Part shown: piece by piece, positions 7,796 through 17,232 of the stretch
How the letters are laid out: each line of letters starts with the position of its first letter
Position numbering within the stretch: the stretch's first letter is position 1
Source: Candidatus Nanopelagicaceae bacterium
Lineage (GTDB): Bacteria > Actinomycetota > Actinomycetes > Nanopelagicales > Nanopelagicaceae
Assembly (NCBI GenBank): GCA_947454425.1
Contig: CANGJV010000004.1
Location: 1 to 41,681, forward strand
Direction of reading: 5' to 3'
Length of the DNA: 41,681 nt
The notes under the pieces: model-generated
Databases searched by the model: none
Seen by the model: the letters and a program-made list of their open reading frames with translations, nothing else
Told to the model about the DNA's origin: nothing
Made by a program: the position numbers and the translations under genes

Positions 7796-8305
7796 TTATA
7801 GGGCTCTAAATGTGCGCGTAAAGGCAGTTATTTTTGCACGGCCTTTTGATAAGTAGGAATTTGCTTGAGTCATTTGCGCATAATCTTGATTTTCAAGTGC
7901 TGCCATCACCATGGTAAATCCTTGGTATTGGTAATTCCAACCATCGATATACATTCTGTGGGCTGCATAAATCTTTGAGTTCTTTGGCTGAATCGCTTCA
8001 ACGCGACCCACAAATACATTTACCTTTGGAAGCAACTTTATTAACTTGTTGTACATGACTTCATCAGTTGTGTAGTTCACTCCCGAGACGGAAGACCAAC
8101 CATTGATAATCTCTGTTTCAGCGCTCATCAAGCGAGATAACTGTGCCTTATAGGTCTTGAGCTCTGAAGAGTAACTAGATGTGATCTGAATTTTAGATTT
8201 CGGATTTGAAGGAAGTGCTGCAGTCGCAGAGTAGCTCTGGGTTCCAATCAACGCTGCGAGAATTGATATTGCTGAAATTACTTTCATACCCTTTTGCATC
8301 TTCAT
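7796..8305 (-). CDS. Small exported protein of unknown function
   Basis: A signal peptide is clear: MKMQKGMKVISAISILAALI, then a SYSATAALPS cleavage region. The mature ~140 residues are mostly helical and Lys/Tyr/Ala-rich, with no cysteines and no motif I recognise. The open frame begins 13 codons earlier, but GGAG lies 5 nt before the ATG at 8305, so I place the start there. It is a single-gene unit: a hairpin follows the stop, and the uracil-DNA glycosylase gene upstream ends about 80 nt away. Confidence 0.72.
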   Translation of the reverse strand: MKMQKGMKVISAISILAALIGTQSYSATAALPSNPKSKIQITSSYSSELKTYKAQLSRLMSAETEIINGWSSVSGVNYTTDEVMYNKLIKLLPKVNVFVGRVEAIQPKNSKIYAAHRMYIDGWNYQYQGFTMVMAALENQDYAQMTQANSYLSKGRAKITAFTRTFRAL

Positions 8306-8384
8306 GACTTCTCCATCCGTTTGGTTCATCTCGAATGATTTCATGAAATCCCAGTGCGAGGCTTAGCAACTGGTCATTCTTGCT

Positions 8385-9101
8385 CTATGACTGGTCTGCT
8401 GCTGCTCTCTTAATGATTGAATCGAGCATCTTCTCCGTTAACTTTCCGGTGAATGTGTTCTGCTGGCTCGGGTGGTAGCTGCCGAACACTTGGCGTCTCA
8501 CCCCATCCGGAGCGATGAAAAAGAATTTCTCTCCATGTCCGAATTTCGGCCGAGGGGTTGGGATTTCGCAACCTAAATCTTTTAGGGTTACGGCGATTGA
8601 ATCCCATGCAAGTTTGCCGAGGGCAAGAAAAGATTTCGCAGTAGGAAGCAAGAGCGAGATTTCGTTTGTAAAGAAATCAGAGCAGGTGGCTTTCTCTTCT
8701 GTAGTTGGTTTGTTATCTGGCGGAGCGCAACGAACTGCACAGAGAATGCGAGTATCAATCAATACTTGTCCGTCATCTGCGCTATTGCTCGTAGCAATCT
8801 TTGCTAATCCAGCTTTATGTAGCGCGCGATAAAGCCAGTCACCTGAACTATCTCCAGTAAATACACGCCCAGTGCGATTGGCGCCGTGAGCTCCAGGAGC
8901 TAAACCAAGAATGATTATTCGAGCATTCGATGGACCGAAGCCTGGAACCGGCTTACCCCAATACTTTTCATTTTCGTATGACTTGCGCTTTGTGATTGCC
9001 ACTTCTTCTCGCCATTCAACCAGACGCGGGCATTGATGGCATTTAATGATTGCCTTATCAAGAAGTTCTAACTTCTTATACAAGTGACCAAGCCATTCCA
9101 T
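8385..9101 (-). CDS. Uracil-DNA glycosylase, family 5 (UdgB-like, iron-sulfur)
   Basis: This base-excision repair enzyme removes uracil and other deaminated bases from DNA. The family 5 signature GLAPGAHGANRTGRVFTGD is present near residue 66, followed by GDWL, and the second motif GSYHPSQQNTFTG is near the C-terminus. Family 5 lacks the Asp/Asn catalytic residue of classical Ung in motif A, and that is so here. Four cysteines (KCHQCP, then LCAVRCAPP and ATCSDF) fit the 4Fe-4S cluster of families 4 and 5. The frame opens 13 codons earlier; the ATG giving MEWLGHLYKK overlaps the end of ppx by 26 bases and leaves a normal N-terminus before the first Cys pair. It is the last gene of the mfd-to-ppx run. 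Confidence 0.88.
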   Translation of the reverse strand: MEWLGHLYKKLELLDKAIIKCHQCPRLVEWREEVAITKRKSYENEKYWGKPVPGFGPSNARIIILGLAPGAHGANRTGRVFTGDSSGDWLYRALHKAGLAKIATSNSADDGQVLIDTRILCAVRCAPPDNKPTTEEKATCSDFFTNEISLLLPTAKSFLALGKLAWDSIAVTLKDLGCEIPTPRPKFGHGEKFFFIAPDGVRRQVFGSYHPSQQNTFTGKLTEKMLDSIIKRAAADQS

Positions 9102-9984
9102 CGAGAATGTCTGACTCAGATGCAACAAACTCTTGTGCACCGGTTGCAGCCATGATGCGATCTAATACAAGTGAACCTGCACCAATTACATCTACCCGAC
9201 CTGGGTGCATATATCCATGCGCTGCTCGTTGTTCGCGAGTCTCGCGCAAAAGTTCTGTACTAATCTCGTGTGCTCTTGCCGTACTAATGCGGGCTAAGTG
9301 AATGGCATATCTGTCATAGGCAGGAAGATCTAGCGCAGCGGCAGCAACAGTTGTGGCAGTACCTGCCACCATGATTACTGTCTTTGCTTGGGTGATAGGA
9401 ACGCTCTTTGCTGCCTGACGGATTGCCTCATCTATATCCTCTATTGCAGAAGCAATCTGACCTGGATCTGGTTGATCTCCAGTGAAGTGACGTTCGGACA
9501 TTCGAACGCAACCAATGTTCATACTGCGCGCTGCCTCTACCGAATCTGTTCCAAATACAAACTCAGTTGATCCGCCGCCAATATCTATTACTAGAAATGG
9601 TCCTTCGCTCTTGTCGAAATCTTTAGTAGCTCCCTGAAATGAAAGTGCTGCTTCTACCTCGCCGGCAATGACTTCAGGTTCGATGCCTAAACGTTCTTTT
9701 ACACCATCAGTAAATAGCGCACGATTTGTGGCATCCCGTGTGGCGCTAGTTGCGCAGAAACGTACCTTTTCAACTCCACGCTTTGCAATCTCTGCCGCGA
9801 AGATATCAACTGCTGCAAGTGTGCGAGCAATTGCATCGGGATGAAATGCTCCGGTCTTATCTACACCTTGCCCCAATCGGACAACTTCCATAATTCGAGT
9901 TATCTCGCGGAAGTTTCCACCTTCGATATCGGCAATCAATAGGCGAATTGAATTGGTTCCACAATCAATGGCTGCTACTCGCAT
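9076..9984 (-). CDS. ppx: Ppx/GppA family phosphatase (exopolyphosphatase)
   Basis: This actin-fold phosphohydrolase of the Ppx/GppA family releases phosphate from polyphosphate and/or pppGpp. It begins MRVAAIDCGTNSIRLLIADI, the first phosphate-binding loop, followed by ICATSATRDA-like FCATSATRDATNR and the second loop VIDIGGGSTEFVFG near residue 140. Length (302 aa) is that of the short actinobacterial Ppx type with only the N-terminal domains. The frame opens 6 codons earlier, but this ATG is the family start and overlaps the DUF501 stop. It lies between DUF501 and the uracil-DNA glycosylase, as in many actinobacteria. Confidence 0.92.
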   Translation of the reverse strand: MRVAAIDCGTNSIRLLIADIEGGNFREITRIMEVVRLGQGVDKTGAFHPDAIARTLAAVDIFAAEIAKRGVEKVRFCATSATRDATNRALFTDGVKERLGIEPEVIAGEVEAALSFQGATKDFDKSEGPFLVIDIGGGSTEFVFGTDSVEAARSMNIGCVRMSERHFTGDQPDPGQIASAIEDIDEAIRQAAKSVPITQAKTVIMVAGTATTVAAAALDLPAYDRYAIHLARISTARAHEISTELLRETREQRAAHGYMHPGRVDVIGAGSLVLDRIMAATGAQEFVASESDILDGMAWSLV

Positions 9985-10466
9985 GGTTGGGACTTCCACC
10001 ATTCTGGCAACTTTGCGAGTGCTTCATCACCGAGCGGGTTTACACCTTCACCAACAGATACAGAGTGCGCGACGAGTGAATGCAAGCACTTCACGCGATC
10101 TGGCATCCCGCCGGCAGAAATATTCTCAACCTCAGGGACATCAATTCCTAGTGCGCTTCGGCAAGCGATGTAATCATCATGAGCTGCTGCGTATTCTCTG
10201 GCGAGTACAGGATCTATTGCTAGGCGATCGTTCATCTCACCCATTAACCCAGTTGTTTCTAATGTTGAAATTGCTGCAGTTAATCTCGGACATGTTGCGT
10301 AGTAGAAAGTTGGAAAAGGTTCGCCATTACTCAGACGAGGCGGAGTTTCAACAACTGCGGCGTTTCCACATGGGCAACGGTATGAAATTGCATGTACATC
10401 GCGTGGAGTGCGGCCGAGCTGTCGCTCGATGACTTCAAGATCTGCACCAGTAGGAGTGCGACTCAC
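9975..10466 (-). CDS. DUF501 domain-containing protein
   Basis: This 163-residue protein belongs to a conserved actinobacterial family of unknown function. Recognisable features are RQLGR near the N-terminus, YRCPCG, then GEPFPTFYYATCP, and the SxLE/TxGxM region (TLETTGLMGEMNDRL). The cysteines in CPCG and CP could bind a metal. The start is GTG, overlapping the ftsB stop by 4 bases, and the stop overlaps the ppx start. Its fixed position between ftsB and ppx in actinobacteria hints at a role tied to the cell envelope or phosphate metabolism, but none is established. Confidence 0.9.
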   Translation of the reverse strand: MSRTPTGADLEVIERQLGRTPRDVHAISYRCPCGNAAVVETPPRLSNGEPFPTFYYATCPRLTAAISTLETTGLMGEMNDRLAIDPVLAREYAAAHDDYIACRSALGIDVPEVENISAGGMPDRVKCLHSLVAHSVSVGEGVNPLGDEALAKLPEWWKSQPCE

Positions 10467-10909
10467 TTCTTACCCGCCTCTGTAATGGATGCAATCATCC
10501 TGGTGTACCAAGGTTGGCCTTCGGGAAGATTTTCGACGATATCAACTGAACTAGCGTTACCTTCTTGAGAAGTATCTCCGCCCGTAACTATGTATTGGCG
10601 CTCACCTGGCATTACAAAGTGAAGGCGTTCGCGCGCCTGAGACTTTACATATTCAGGGTCCTGCCAGAGAGTTAATTCTTTACGAGCCTCATCCAGGGCT
10701 GCACGATCACTAGAGAGTTGTGCTTGAAGTGCACTGATCTGAGCACGTTGAGTGAAATAGTTCTTTATCGGCGGTGCTAAGAAGAGGGCGATTGCAAAGA
10801 ATATTGCTGCAATTGCAAATGTCCGCCCTGATCCCTGATGGCGATTGAAGTTCAAATTACGGGATGCGTAACTCTTCCTTCTTGCGCCACCAGAGGATCG
10901 ACGGACCAT
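10463..10909 (-). CDS. ftsB: FtsB/DivIC-type septum formation initiator
   Basis: A basic cytoplasmic N-terminus (RRSSGGARRKSYASR) is followed by one membrane helix (about residues 29-47, TFAIAAIFFAIALFLAPPI), then an extracytoplasmic coiled coil (ISALQAQLSSDRAALDEARKE) and the conserved WQDPEYVKSQARERLHFVMPGE block. This is the actinobacterial FtsB/DivIC pattern: a bitopic divisome protein that forms a complex with FtsL and FtsQ and helps activate septal peptidoglycan synthesis. The ATG lies 9 nt after the enolase stop, with AAGGA as binding site. The stop overlaps the DUF501 start. It is the second division-related locus in the window, besides the glp/sepX group. Confidence 0.9.
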   Translation of the reverse strand: MVRRSSGGARRKSYASRNLNFNRHQGSGRTFAIAAIFFAIALFLAPPIKNYFTQRAQISALQAQLSSDRAALDEARKELTLWQDPEYVKSQARERLHFVMPGERQYIVTGGDTSQEGNASSVDIVENLPEGQPWYTRMIASITEAGKK

Positions 10910-10918
10910 GAATAATCC

Positions 10919-12226
<1,308 letters not shown>

Positions 12227-12251
12227 TTATTTGAAAATCACTGAGATTAAG

Positions 12252-12267
12252 CGTTCATCGTTGAACG
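12252..12267 (-). terminator. Short hairpin between mazG and eno
   Basis: CGTTCA and TGAACG form a perfect 6-bp stem with a 4-nt loop, 22 nt after the mazG stop on the minus strand. There is no T-run after it. It may be a weak terminator or an RNA-processing hairpin ahead of eno. Confidence 0.3.
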
Positions 12268-12289
12268 ACCTGAGGCAATCTTACCGCGC

Positions 12290-12949
12290 TTACTGTGGCG
12301 GAATAGAGCGGGTGAGTTCCGCAATAAATTTACGTGCTTGGGCGCGAAGAGCCATTTCTGGGTCAATTTCATGCTCATAAGCCCATGCGATTACCGATGC
12401 GAGGGCGGCTCCGACAGATTCCTCGCTCGCCTGAACATCGGATGAATATTTATCAATCGCTAATGGAGTCCCATATTTATCTGCTCGATAGATCAACTTT
12501 GAAAGAAGTGGGAGGGCTGGCTGTGACATTGCAACCCCGTCAACGGCAGAGGTGCGACCTTTCTCTTTTGCTTTGATTGCTTCCCAATTTTCAATAATCT
12601 CTTCGGTGCCACTTACTGCAAGGCCAGCAAATACATGTGGGTGGCGGCTAATTAACTTATCTGCAATCGCACCTGCAACATCATCGATTGTGAATGGATC
12701 AGTTGGGTGATCTTGTGCAATCCGAGAGTGGAAATACACTTGCAAGAGAACGTCGCCAAGTTCTTCTCGCATTCCGACTCGATCATCGGTTTCGATTGCA
12801 TCAATAAACTCGTATGACTCTTCTAGCAGATATTTGATAAGCGACTCGTGAGTCTGCTCGGCATCCCATTCGCATCCACCAGGCGAACGGAGCCGATCCA
12901 TGACTTCGACTAATCGAAGAAGTTCGCTGCCAAAAATCTGCTCGGTCAT
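12290..12949 (-). CDS. mazG: MazG nucleoside triphosphate pyrophosphohydrolase
   Basis: This all-alpha NTP pyrophosphatase hydrolyses (d)NTPs to monophosphates, cleaning the nucleotide pool. The N-terminal motif RLRSPGGCEWDAEQTHESL, the metal-binding EESYEFIDAIE and the REELGDVLLQVYFHSRIA block give the EExxE...ExxD signature. One clear MazG domain is present; the region after residue 130 is shorter than in the two-domain E. coli protein. There is no Shine-Dalgarno, but TACTCT lies 6 nt before the ATG, so the mRNA may be leaderless even though the upstream lipoprotein gene ends only 15 nt away. The position between mfd/lipoprotein and eno is typical for actinobacteria. Confidence 0.93.
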   Translation of the reverse strand: MTEQIFGSELLRLVEVMDRLRSPGGCEWDAEQTHESLIKYLLEESYEFIDAIETDDRVGMREELGDVLLQVYFHSRIAQDHPTDPFTIDDVAGAIADKLISRHPHVFAGLAVSGTEEIIENWEAIKAKEKGRTSAVDGVAMSQPALPLLSKLIYRADKYGTPLAIDKYSSDVQASEESVGAALASVIAWAYEHEIDPEMALRAQARKFIAELTRSIPPQ

Positions 12950-12955
12950 AAAGTA

Positions 12956-12961
12956 AGAGTA
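12956..12961 (-). promoter_or_regulatory. Possible -10 element for leaderless mazG mRNA
   Basis: TACTCT, of the TANNNT type, ends 6 nt before the mazG ATG, and no ribosome binding site is present. No convincing -35 was found. Confidence 0.4.
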
Positions 12962-12964
12962 GGC

Positions 12965-13573
12965 TTACTTGGTCGCTGGAACCTGAACAGCATCTCCGGC
13001 AGGCTCAACAGCGACAATGTCACCGTTTTCCTGATCCCATTTGCCGTAACGTGGGTTTACCGAAATCTTTAATTGCTTGCCTTTTGCACTGACGAGCTGA
13101 GAAATCTTGTCGCTGACATCCGCTTCTGCAACTCCTGATGCTTTAAGAGCATTTGTAATCTTGTCAGAGATGATAATTGCGCGAACATATCGATCAAAGT
13201 TAGTTGATGCGATTTGCGCTGCTACAAGATTCTTAGCAATTGTCGAATCTCCACCGCTCTGAGAAATTAAACCTGAGCGAGTTGTTGCAATCTCAGTCTT
13301 CGTTACATCAAGTTTGAGTTCTTTCGCAATCTCATCAAAGATTGTTGTGATAATTCTGAAACGGAGCTGGCTGCGATTAAGTGTTGCACCAGTTTCGAGC
13401 TGCATCTGTGATGTATCGATGCCTTCACGCTCTTTAAGAATTGTGTCGACAGTTGATTGAAGCTCTGTCTGTGTAATTGTTATCTTGCCAAGTGTTGCCG
13501 CTGAGTTCGAGCTTCCGCAAGCAGAGAGAGTTACCAATGAAAGTGCGGCAATGAGGGCAATAATCTTCTTCAC
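12965..13573 (-). CDS. Lipoprotein with SurA N-terminal-like (chaperone) domain
   Basis: A lipoprotein signal peptide ends in a lipobox (LVTLSAC-GSS, Cys at residue 19), so the protein is probably anchored outside the cytoplasmic membrane. The body reads ATLGKITITQTELQSTVDTIL, then helices with RSQLRFRIITTIFDEIAKE. This matches the SurA N-terminal fold seen in chaperones and in lipoproteins found at this spot in actinobacteria. There is no parvulin isomerase domain; the C-terminal ~40 residues (NPRYGKWD) are the usual tail of this family. GTG start with GGAG 7 nt upstream. It lies between mfd and mazG. A role in folding exported proteins is inferred from the fold. Confidence 0.82.
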   Translation of the reverse strand: MKKIIALIAALSLVTLSACGSSNSAATLGKITITQTELQSTVDTILKEREGIDTSQMQLETGATLNRSQLRFRIITTIFDEIAKELKLDVTKTEIATTRSGLISQSGGDSTIAKNLVAAQIASTNFDRYVRAIIISDKITNALKASGVAEADVSDKISQLVSAKGKQLKISVNPRYGKWDQENGDIVAVEPAGDAVQVPATK

Positions 13574-13600
13574 GTAATAACTCCAATATCGTCGTAGCGC

Positions 13601-16600
13601 TTATGCGCCTGCTAGTTCTCTCAGCGCCTGGCGGGCAAACGCTAGAAGAGAAGTATCCCCTAAATCTGCACTGCTTTGCGCAGCTGGAGTCCATGCCGCC
13701 GTGCGAGGAATCGTCACCATCACAGTTGAAGTCTGCGTTTTATAGAGCGACGCGGGATAGAGCCGATTGAGTTTGAGTTGCTTCGACTCGGGCAGGACGA
13801 GTGGAGAGATTCTCACGTACTTCCCAGCGAGAACTACTTCGCGCACGCCAAATGACTTTGCATAGGCGCGCAACTCGGCAACATCCAATAAAGCAAGAGC
13901 TTCAGGTGGCAGCTCCCCAAATCTATCGACCAACTCTTCTCGAATGGATTCGACATCTTCATTGTTGCGCACATCTGCCAGGCGGCGATAGAGATCAAGG
14001 CGCAGCCTTTCACCTGGGACGTACTCTTCAGAGAGATGCGCATTGATAGGTAATTCAACTTTGCATTCGTGGTTGATTTCTTCGCCTTCAACGATTCCTG
14101 ATTTGTAATCGTTTACTGCTTCGCCAACCATGCGCATATAGAGATCAAAACCGACATCAGCGATATGTCCTGATTGTTCGCCTCCTAGAAGATTTCCGGC
14201 TCCGCGAATTTCCAAATCTTTAAGCGCTACTCGCATGCCAGAACCTAAATCAGTATTTGTCGCGATTGTTTTTAAGCGATCGAGCGAAACTTCACTAAGT
14301 GGTTTATCTGCTGGATATAAGAAGTATGCGTAACCGCGTTCGCGACCGCGCCCTACACGACCACGTAATTGGTGGAGTTGTGAGAGACCAAAGTTTTCGG
14401 CGTGCTCGACAATTAAAGTGTTTGCATTCGGTATATCGAGACCGCTTTCGACAATTGTGGTGCAGACCAAGACATCAAAATCGCGATTCCAAAAACCTAG
14501 AATCACGTCCTCAAGTTGGTTTTCACTCATCTGCCCGTGTGCAACACGGATTCGCGCCTCTGGAATCAACTCTTGAATATGAGAGGCACATCGGTCGATA
14601 CTTTCTACGCGATTATGAAGATAGAAAATTTGTCCATCGCGCAGTAGCTCACGATGTATCGCCGCTTTAATCTGTGATTCATCCGATGGTCCTACATACG
14701 TCAAGATTGGGTGGCGCTCTTCCGGTGGAGTCGTAATCGTCGACATCTCACGAATGCCGGTCACTGCCATTTCAAGTGTGCGCGGGATTGGGGTCGCAGA
14801 CATAGCCAAGACATCAACAGTCGTGCGCATTTTCTTCAGCGATTCTTTCTGCTCAACTCCAAAACGCTGCTCTTCATCGACAATTACGAGGCCCAGATCT
14901 TTAAAAATCACATCGTTCGAAAGCAAGCGGTGGGTACCAACAATTACATCGACCGAGCCAGCTTCGAGCTCTTTCAAAATCTCTTTGCTCTCTTTAGCTG
15001 TATTAAAGCGAGAGATGCCGGCGACTTTGAGTGGAAAGCCCGAGTATCTCTCGGCAAACGTCTTTGTATGTTGCTGGACCAGCAAGGTTGTTGGAACTAG
15101 AACAGCAACCTGCTTGCCATCTTGTACCGCTTTAAAAGCTGCTCGGATAGCAATCTCGGTCTTGCCATATCCAACATCACCGCAGATGATGCGATCCATC
15201 GGATATGGACGTTCCATATCGCGCTTTACATCTTCAATTGTTGAGAGTTGATCTGGAGTTTCGATATAACTAAATGCATCCTCGAGCTCTCGCTGCCACG
15301 GGGTATCGGCAGAGAATGCGAATCCGGGTGCGCTTGTTCTCGCTGCATAGAGTCGAATGAGCTCGCCCGCAATTTGGCGAACTGCTTTTCTCGCTCGCCC
15401 TTTCGCCTTTTGCCAATCACCGCTTCCGATGCGATGCACTGCCGGAGATTCGCCTCCTACATATTTACTGACTTGCTCCAGAGTGTCAGTTGGAACAAAG
15501 ATGCGATCGCCTGGTTGACCACGTTTGGCCGGTGCGTATTCAATGACTAAATATTCTCGGGTAATCCCGCCGACCGTGCGCTGTACTAGTTCAACATAAC
15601 GTCCGATTCCGTGTTGCTCATGAACAACAAAGTCACCAGTTTTCAGTTCAAGCGGATCAATAGCTTGCTTACGTTTTGTCGGCATTCGAGCGGCATCTTT
15701 TGAAGTGACTTTACTTCCAGATAAATCGCGCTCGGTGATAAAGAGCAGCTCGTGATCTTCACTGGTGAAACCATGAGAAAGCGTGGATTGGAAAACGTGG
15801 ATTGCGCCCTTAGTTGGCTTTGCTACCAAAGCAGCGCTTAATTGCACTGGTAAATCAGCATCGCGGAATATTCCGGCATATCGCTCTGCCATGCCGTGAC
15901 CGGTTGCTGCAAAGAGAACGCTTTGATGCAGATTTAAGCCATCTGAAAGAAGCTGACAGAGTCTCTCTACATTGCCACGCATGGGCTCAATGGCAGTGAA
16001 GTCAGTGAAGTACGAGCCTTCATCAAGGTCGCTTCCAAAGTTATTGAGTGAGAGGTGTTTTAGGCCAATTCGATTGATTTCTTCAAAGAGAGAGTCCCAC
16101 TGCATATAAGTGACTTTATCTACCGGCATGGGTGCCGCGCCGCCTAAAGATGCACTGGACCAAGAAGCTTGTAGGAACTCTTCATTGGTTTCAATCAGAT
16201 CAGCAGTGCGAGAGCGGATGCGCTCTTCGTCGATAAAGATAACTTCACTGCGTGGACTGATTCGTTCGAAGATAGTTGCTTGTTCATCAATTAAGAATGG
16301 GATGAGCGATTCCATTCCATCAACGCTAATTCCTTGAGAAATCTTCTCTAACACTTCGATTGCCGCCGGAAAACGATTCTTTAATTGCTCGGCTCGTTCT
16401 TTTACTGCTTCAGTAATCAAGAGTTCTCGGCACGGAATGATTGTAAGTTTTCCGGTTACCGGTTTTGTGGTGCGTTGATCTGCAATATCAAAGTAACGCA
16501 GTTCTTCAATCTCATCACCAAAGAAATCGATACGAACTGGATAATTTGCAAGCGGTAGAAAGACATCAACAATTCCACCGCGCACTGCAAATTCGCCCCG

Positions 16601-17086
16601 TTTTTCAACTAAGTCAGTTCTCGTAAAGGAGAGATCAGCGAAATGTGTAATGAGTTCAGTTAATGAAACTTCTTGACCGAGTTCTATTGTTCGTAACGGT
16701 TGCGTCGCTAAGTTCGCAATAAAGCGATGAATCACAGCTCGGATTGGTGCGACGATAATTGGGTTTGATTCCGAGCTCATTGAATGAAGTGCTGCAAGAG
16801 TTTGAATTCTCTTCGCAACAGTGTCGCTACGTGGACTCAGACGTTCGTGGGGCAAGGTCTCCCAGGCAGGAAATTCCAGCACCACTGGGTGAAGATTGCG
16901 AAGATCTTCGGCTAGATCCTCGGCTCCTCGACTCGAACTTGTCACCACAAGAATGGGATGGGTAGCAGCCTGCAGCGCAATCAAAAATGGATTACTCGAA
17001 GTTGGCGCGATGATCCGACTATGGCCATCTAAGGCCTCACGAAGTCGAGCATCTGCTGATAGTTGTGAGAGTAAGCCAAACACCAT
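13601..17086 (-). CDS. mfd: Transcription-repair coupling factor Mfd
   Basis: Mfd is an ATP-dependent translocase that removes RNA polymerase stalled at DNA lesions and recruits UvrA. The 1161-residue length fits. The N-terminal UvrB-like region contains FPAWETLPHERLSP and RGGIVDVF. The RNA-polymerase-interacting domain is around residue 480 (FVVHEQHGIGRYVELVQR). Helicase motifs follow: Walker A GDVGYGKTEIAIR (about 636), DEEQRFGVEQKE (about 735), SATPIPRTL, the translocation motif IFYLHNRVESI, and QLRGRVGRGRERGYAYF. The C-terminal domain includes ELVDRFGELPPEA. The frame extends 7 codons to a TTG; I prefer the ATG preceded by AGGGGG. It is the first gene of the mfd-lipoprotein-mazG run and is divergent from ppc. 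Confidence 0.97.
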   Translation of the reverse strand: MVFGLLSQLSADARLREALDGHSRIIAPTSSNPFLIALQAATHPILVVTSSSRGAEDLAEDLRNLHPVVLEFPAWETLPHERLSPRSDTVAKRIQTLAALHSMSSESNPIIVAPIRAVIHRFIANLATQPLRTIELGQEVSLTELITHFADLSFTRTDLVEKRGEFAVRGGIVDVFLPLANYPVRIDFFGDEIEELRYFDIADQRTTKPVTGKLTIIPCRELLITEAVKERAEQLKNRFPAAIEVLEKISQGISVDGMESLIPFLIDEQATIFERISPRSEVIFIDEERIRSRTADLIETNEEFLQASWSSASLGGAAPMPVDKVTYMQWDSLFEEINRIGLKHLSLNNFGSDLDEGSYFTDFTAIEPMRGNVERLCQLLSDGLNLHQSVLFAATGHGMAERYAGIFRDADLPVQLSAALVAKPTKGAIHVFQSTLSHGFTSEDHELLFITERDLSGSKVTSKDAARMPTKRKQAIDPLELKTGDFVVHEQHGIGRYVELVQRTVGGITREYLVIEYAPAKRGQPGDRIFVPTDTLEQVSKYVGGESPAVHRIGSGDWQKAKGRARKAVRQIAGELIRLYAARTSAPGFAFSADTPWQRELEDAFSYIETPDQLSTIEDVKRDMERPYPMDRIICGDVGYGKTEIAIRAAFKAVQDGKQVAVLVPTTLLVQQHTKTFAERYSGFPLKVAGISRFNTAKESKEILKELEAGSVDVIVGTHRLLSNDVIFKDLGLVIVDEEQRFGVEQKESLKKMRTTVDVLAMSATPIPRTLEMAVTGIREMSTITTPPEERHPILTYVGPSDESQIKAAIHRELLRDGQIFYLHNRVESIDRCASHIQELIPEARIRVAHGQMSENQLEDVILGFWNRDFDVLVCTTIVESGLDIPNANTLIVEHAENFGLSQLHQLRGRVGRGRERGYAYFLYPADKPLSEVSLDRLKTIATNTDLGSGMRVALKDLEIRGAGNLLGGEQSGHIADVGFDLYMRMVGEAVNDYKSGIVEGEEINHECKVELPINAHLSEEYVPGERLRLDLYRRLADVRNNEDVESIREELVDRFGELPPEALALLDVAELRAYAKSFGVREVVLAGKYVRISPLVLPESKQLKLNRLYPASLYKTQTSTVMVTIPRTAAWTPAAQSSADLGDTSLLAFARQALRELAGA

Positions 17087-17232
17087 CCACCCCCTTCGCC
17101 ATTGCAACGCGCCTATGCCCCACTTCTAAAAGAAGGGGGGCTCGAATACAGCAATATTAACTCACTATAGGGATTATCGAATAATGAGATTACGGGTCTC
17201 ATGGAGTGGGCGGAAGGTGCGAGAATTGCGCC
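17087..17232. promoter_or_regulatory. Divergent promoter region of mfd and ppc
   Basis: This gap between mfd and ppc must hold promoters for both. Visible items are an imperfect hairpin (CTTCT-AAA-AGAAG flanked by C and G runs, about 17120-17138), TATAGG and TATCGA as candidate -10 elements for ppc, and a 14-base match to part of the T7 promoter (17160-17173). No operator for a known regulator is recognisable. Confidence 0.4.

Noticed and set aside
9953-10432. 159-residue plus-strand open frame opposite DUF501 and ppx
   Set aside because: It is antisense to conserved genes, with a His/Gln/Arg-rich composition typical of shadow frames.
14754-15251. 165-residue plus-strand open frame opposite mfd
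   Set aside because: It lies wholly inside the conserved helicase core of mfd on the other strand, has no family features and no start signal; it is a shadow frame.
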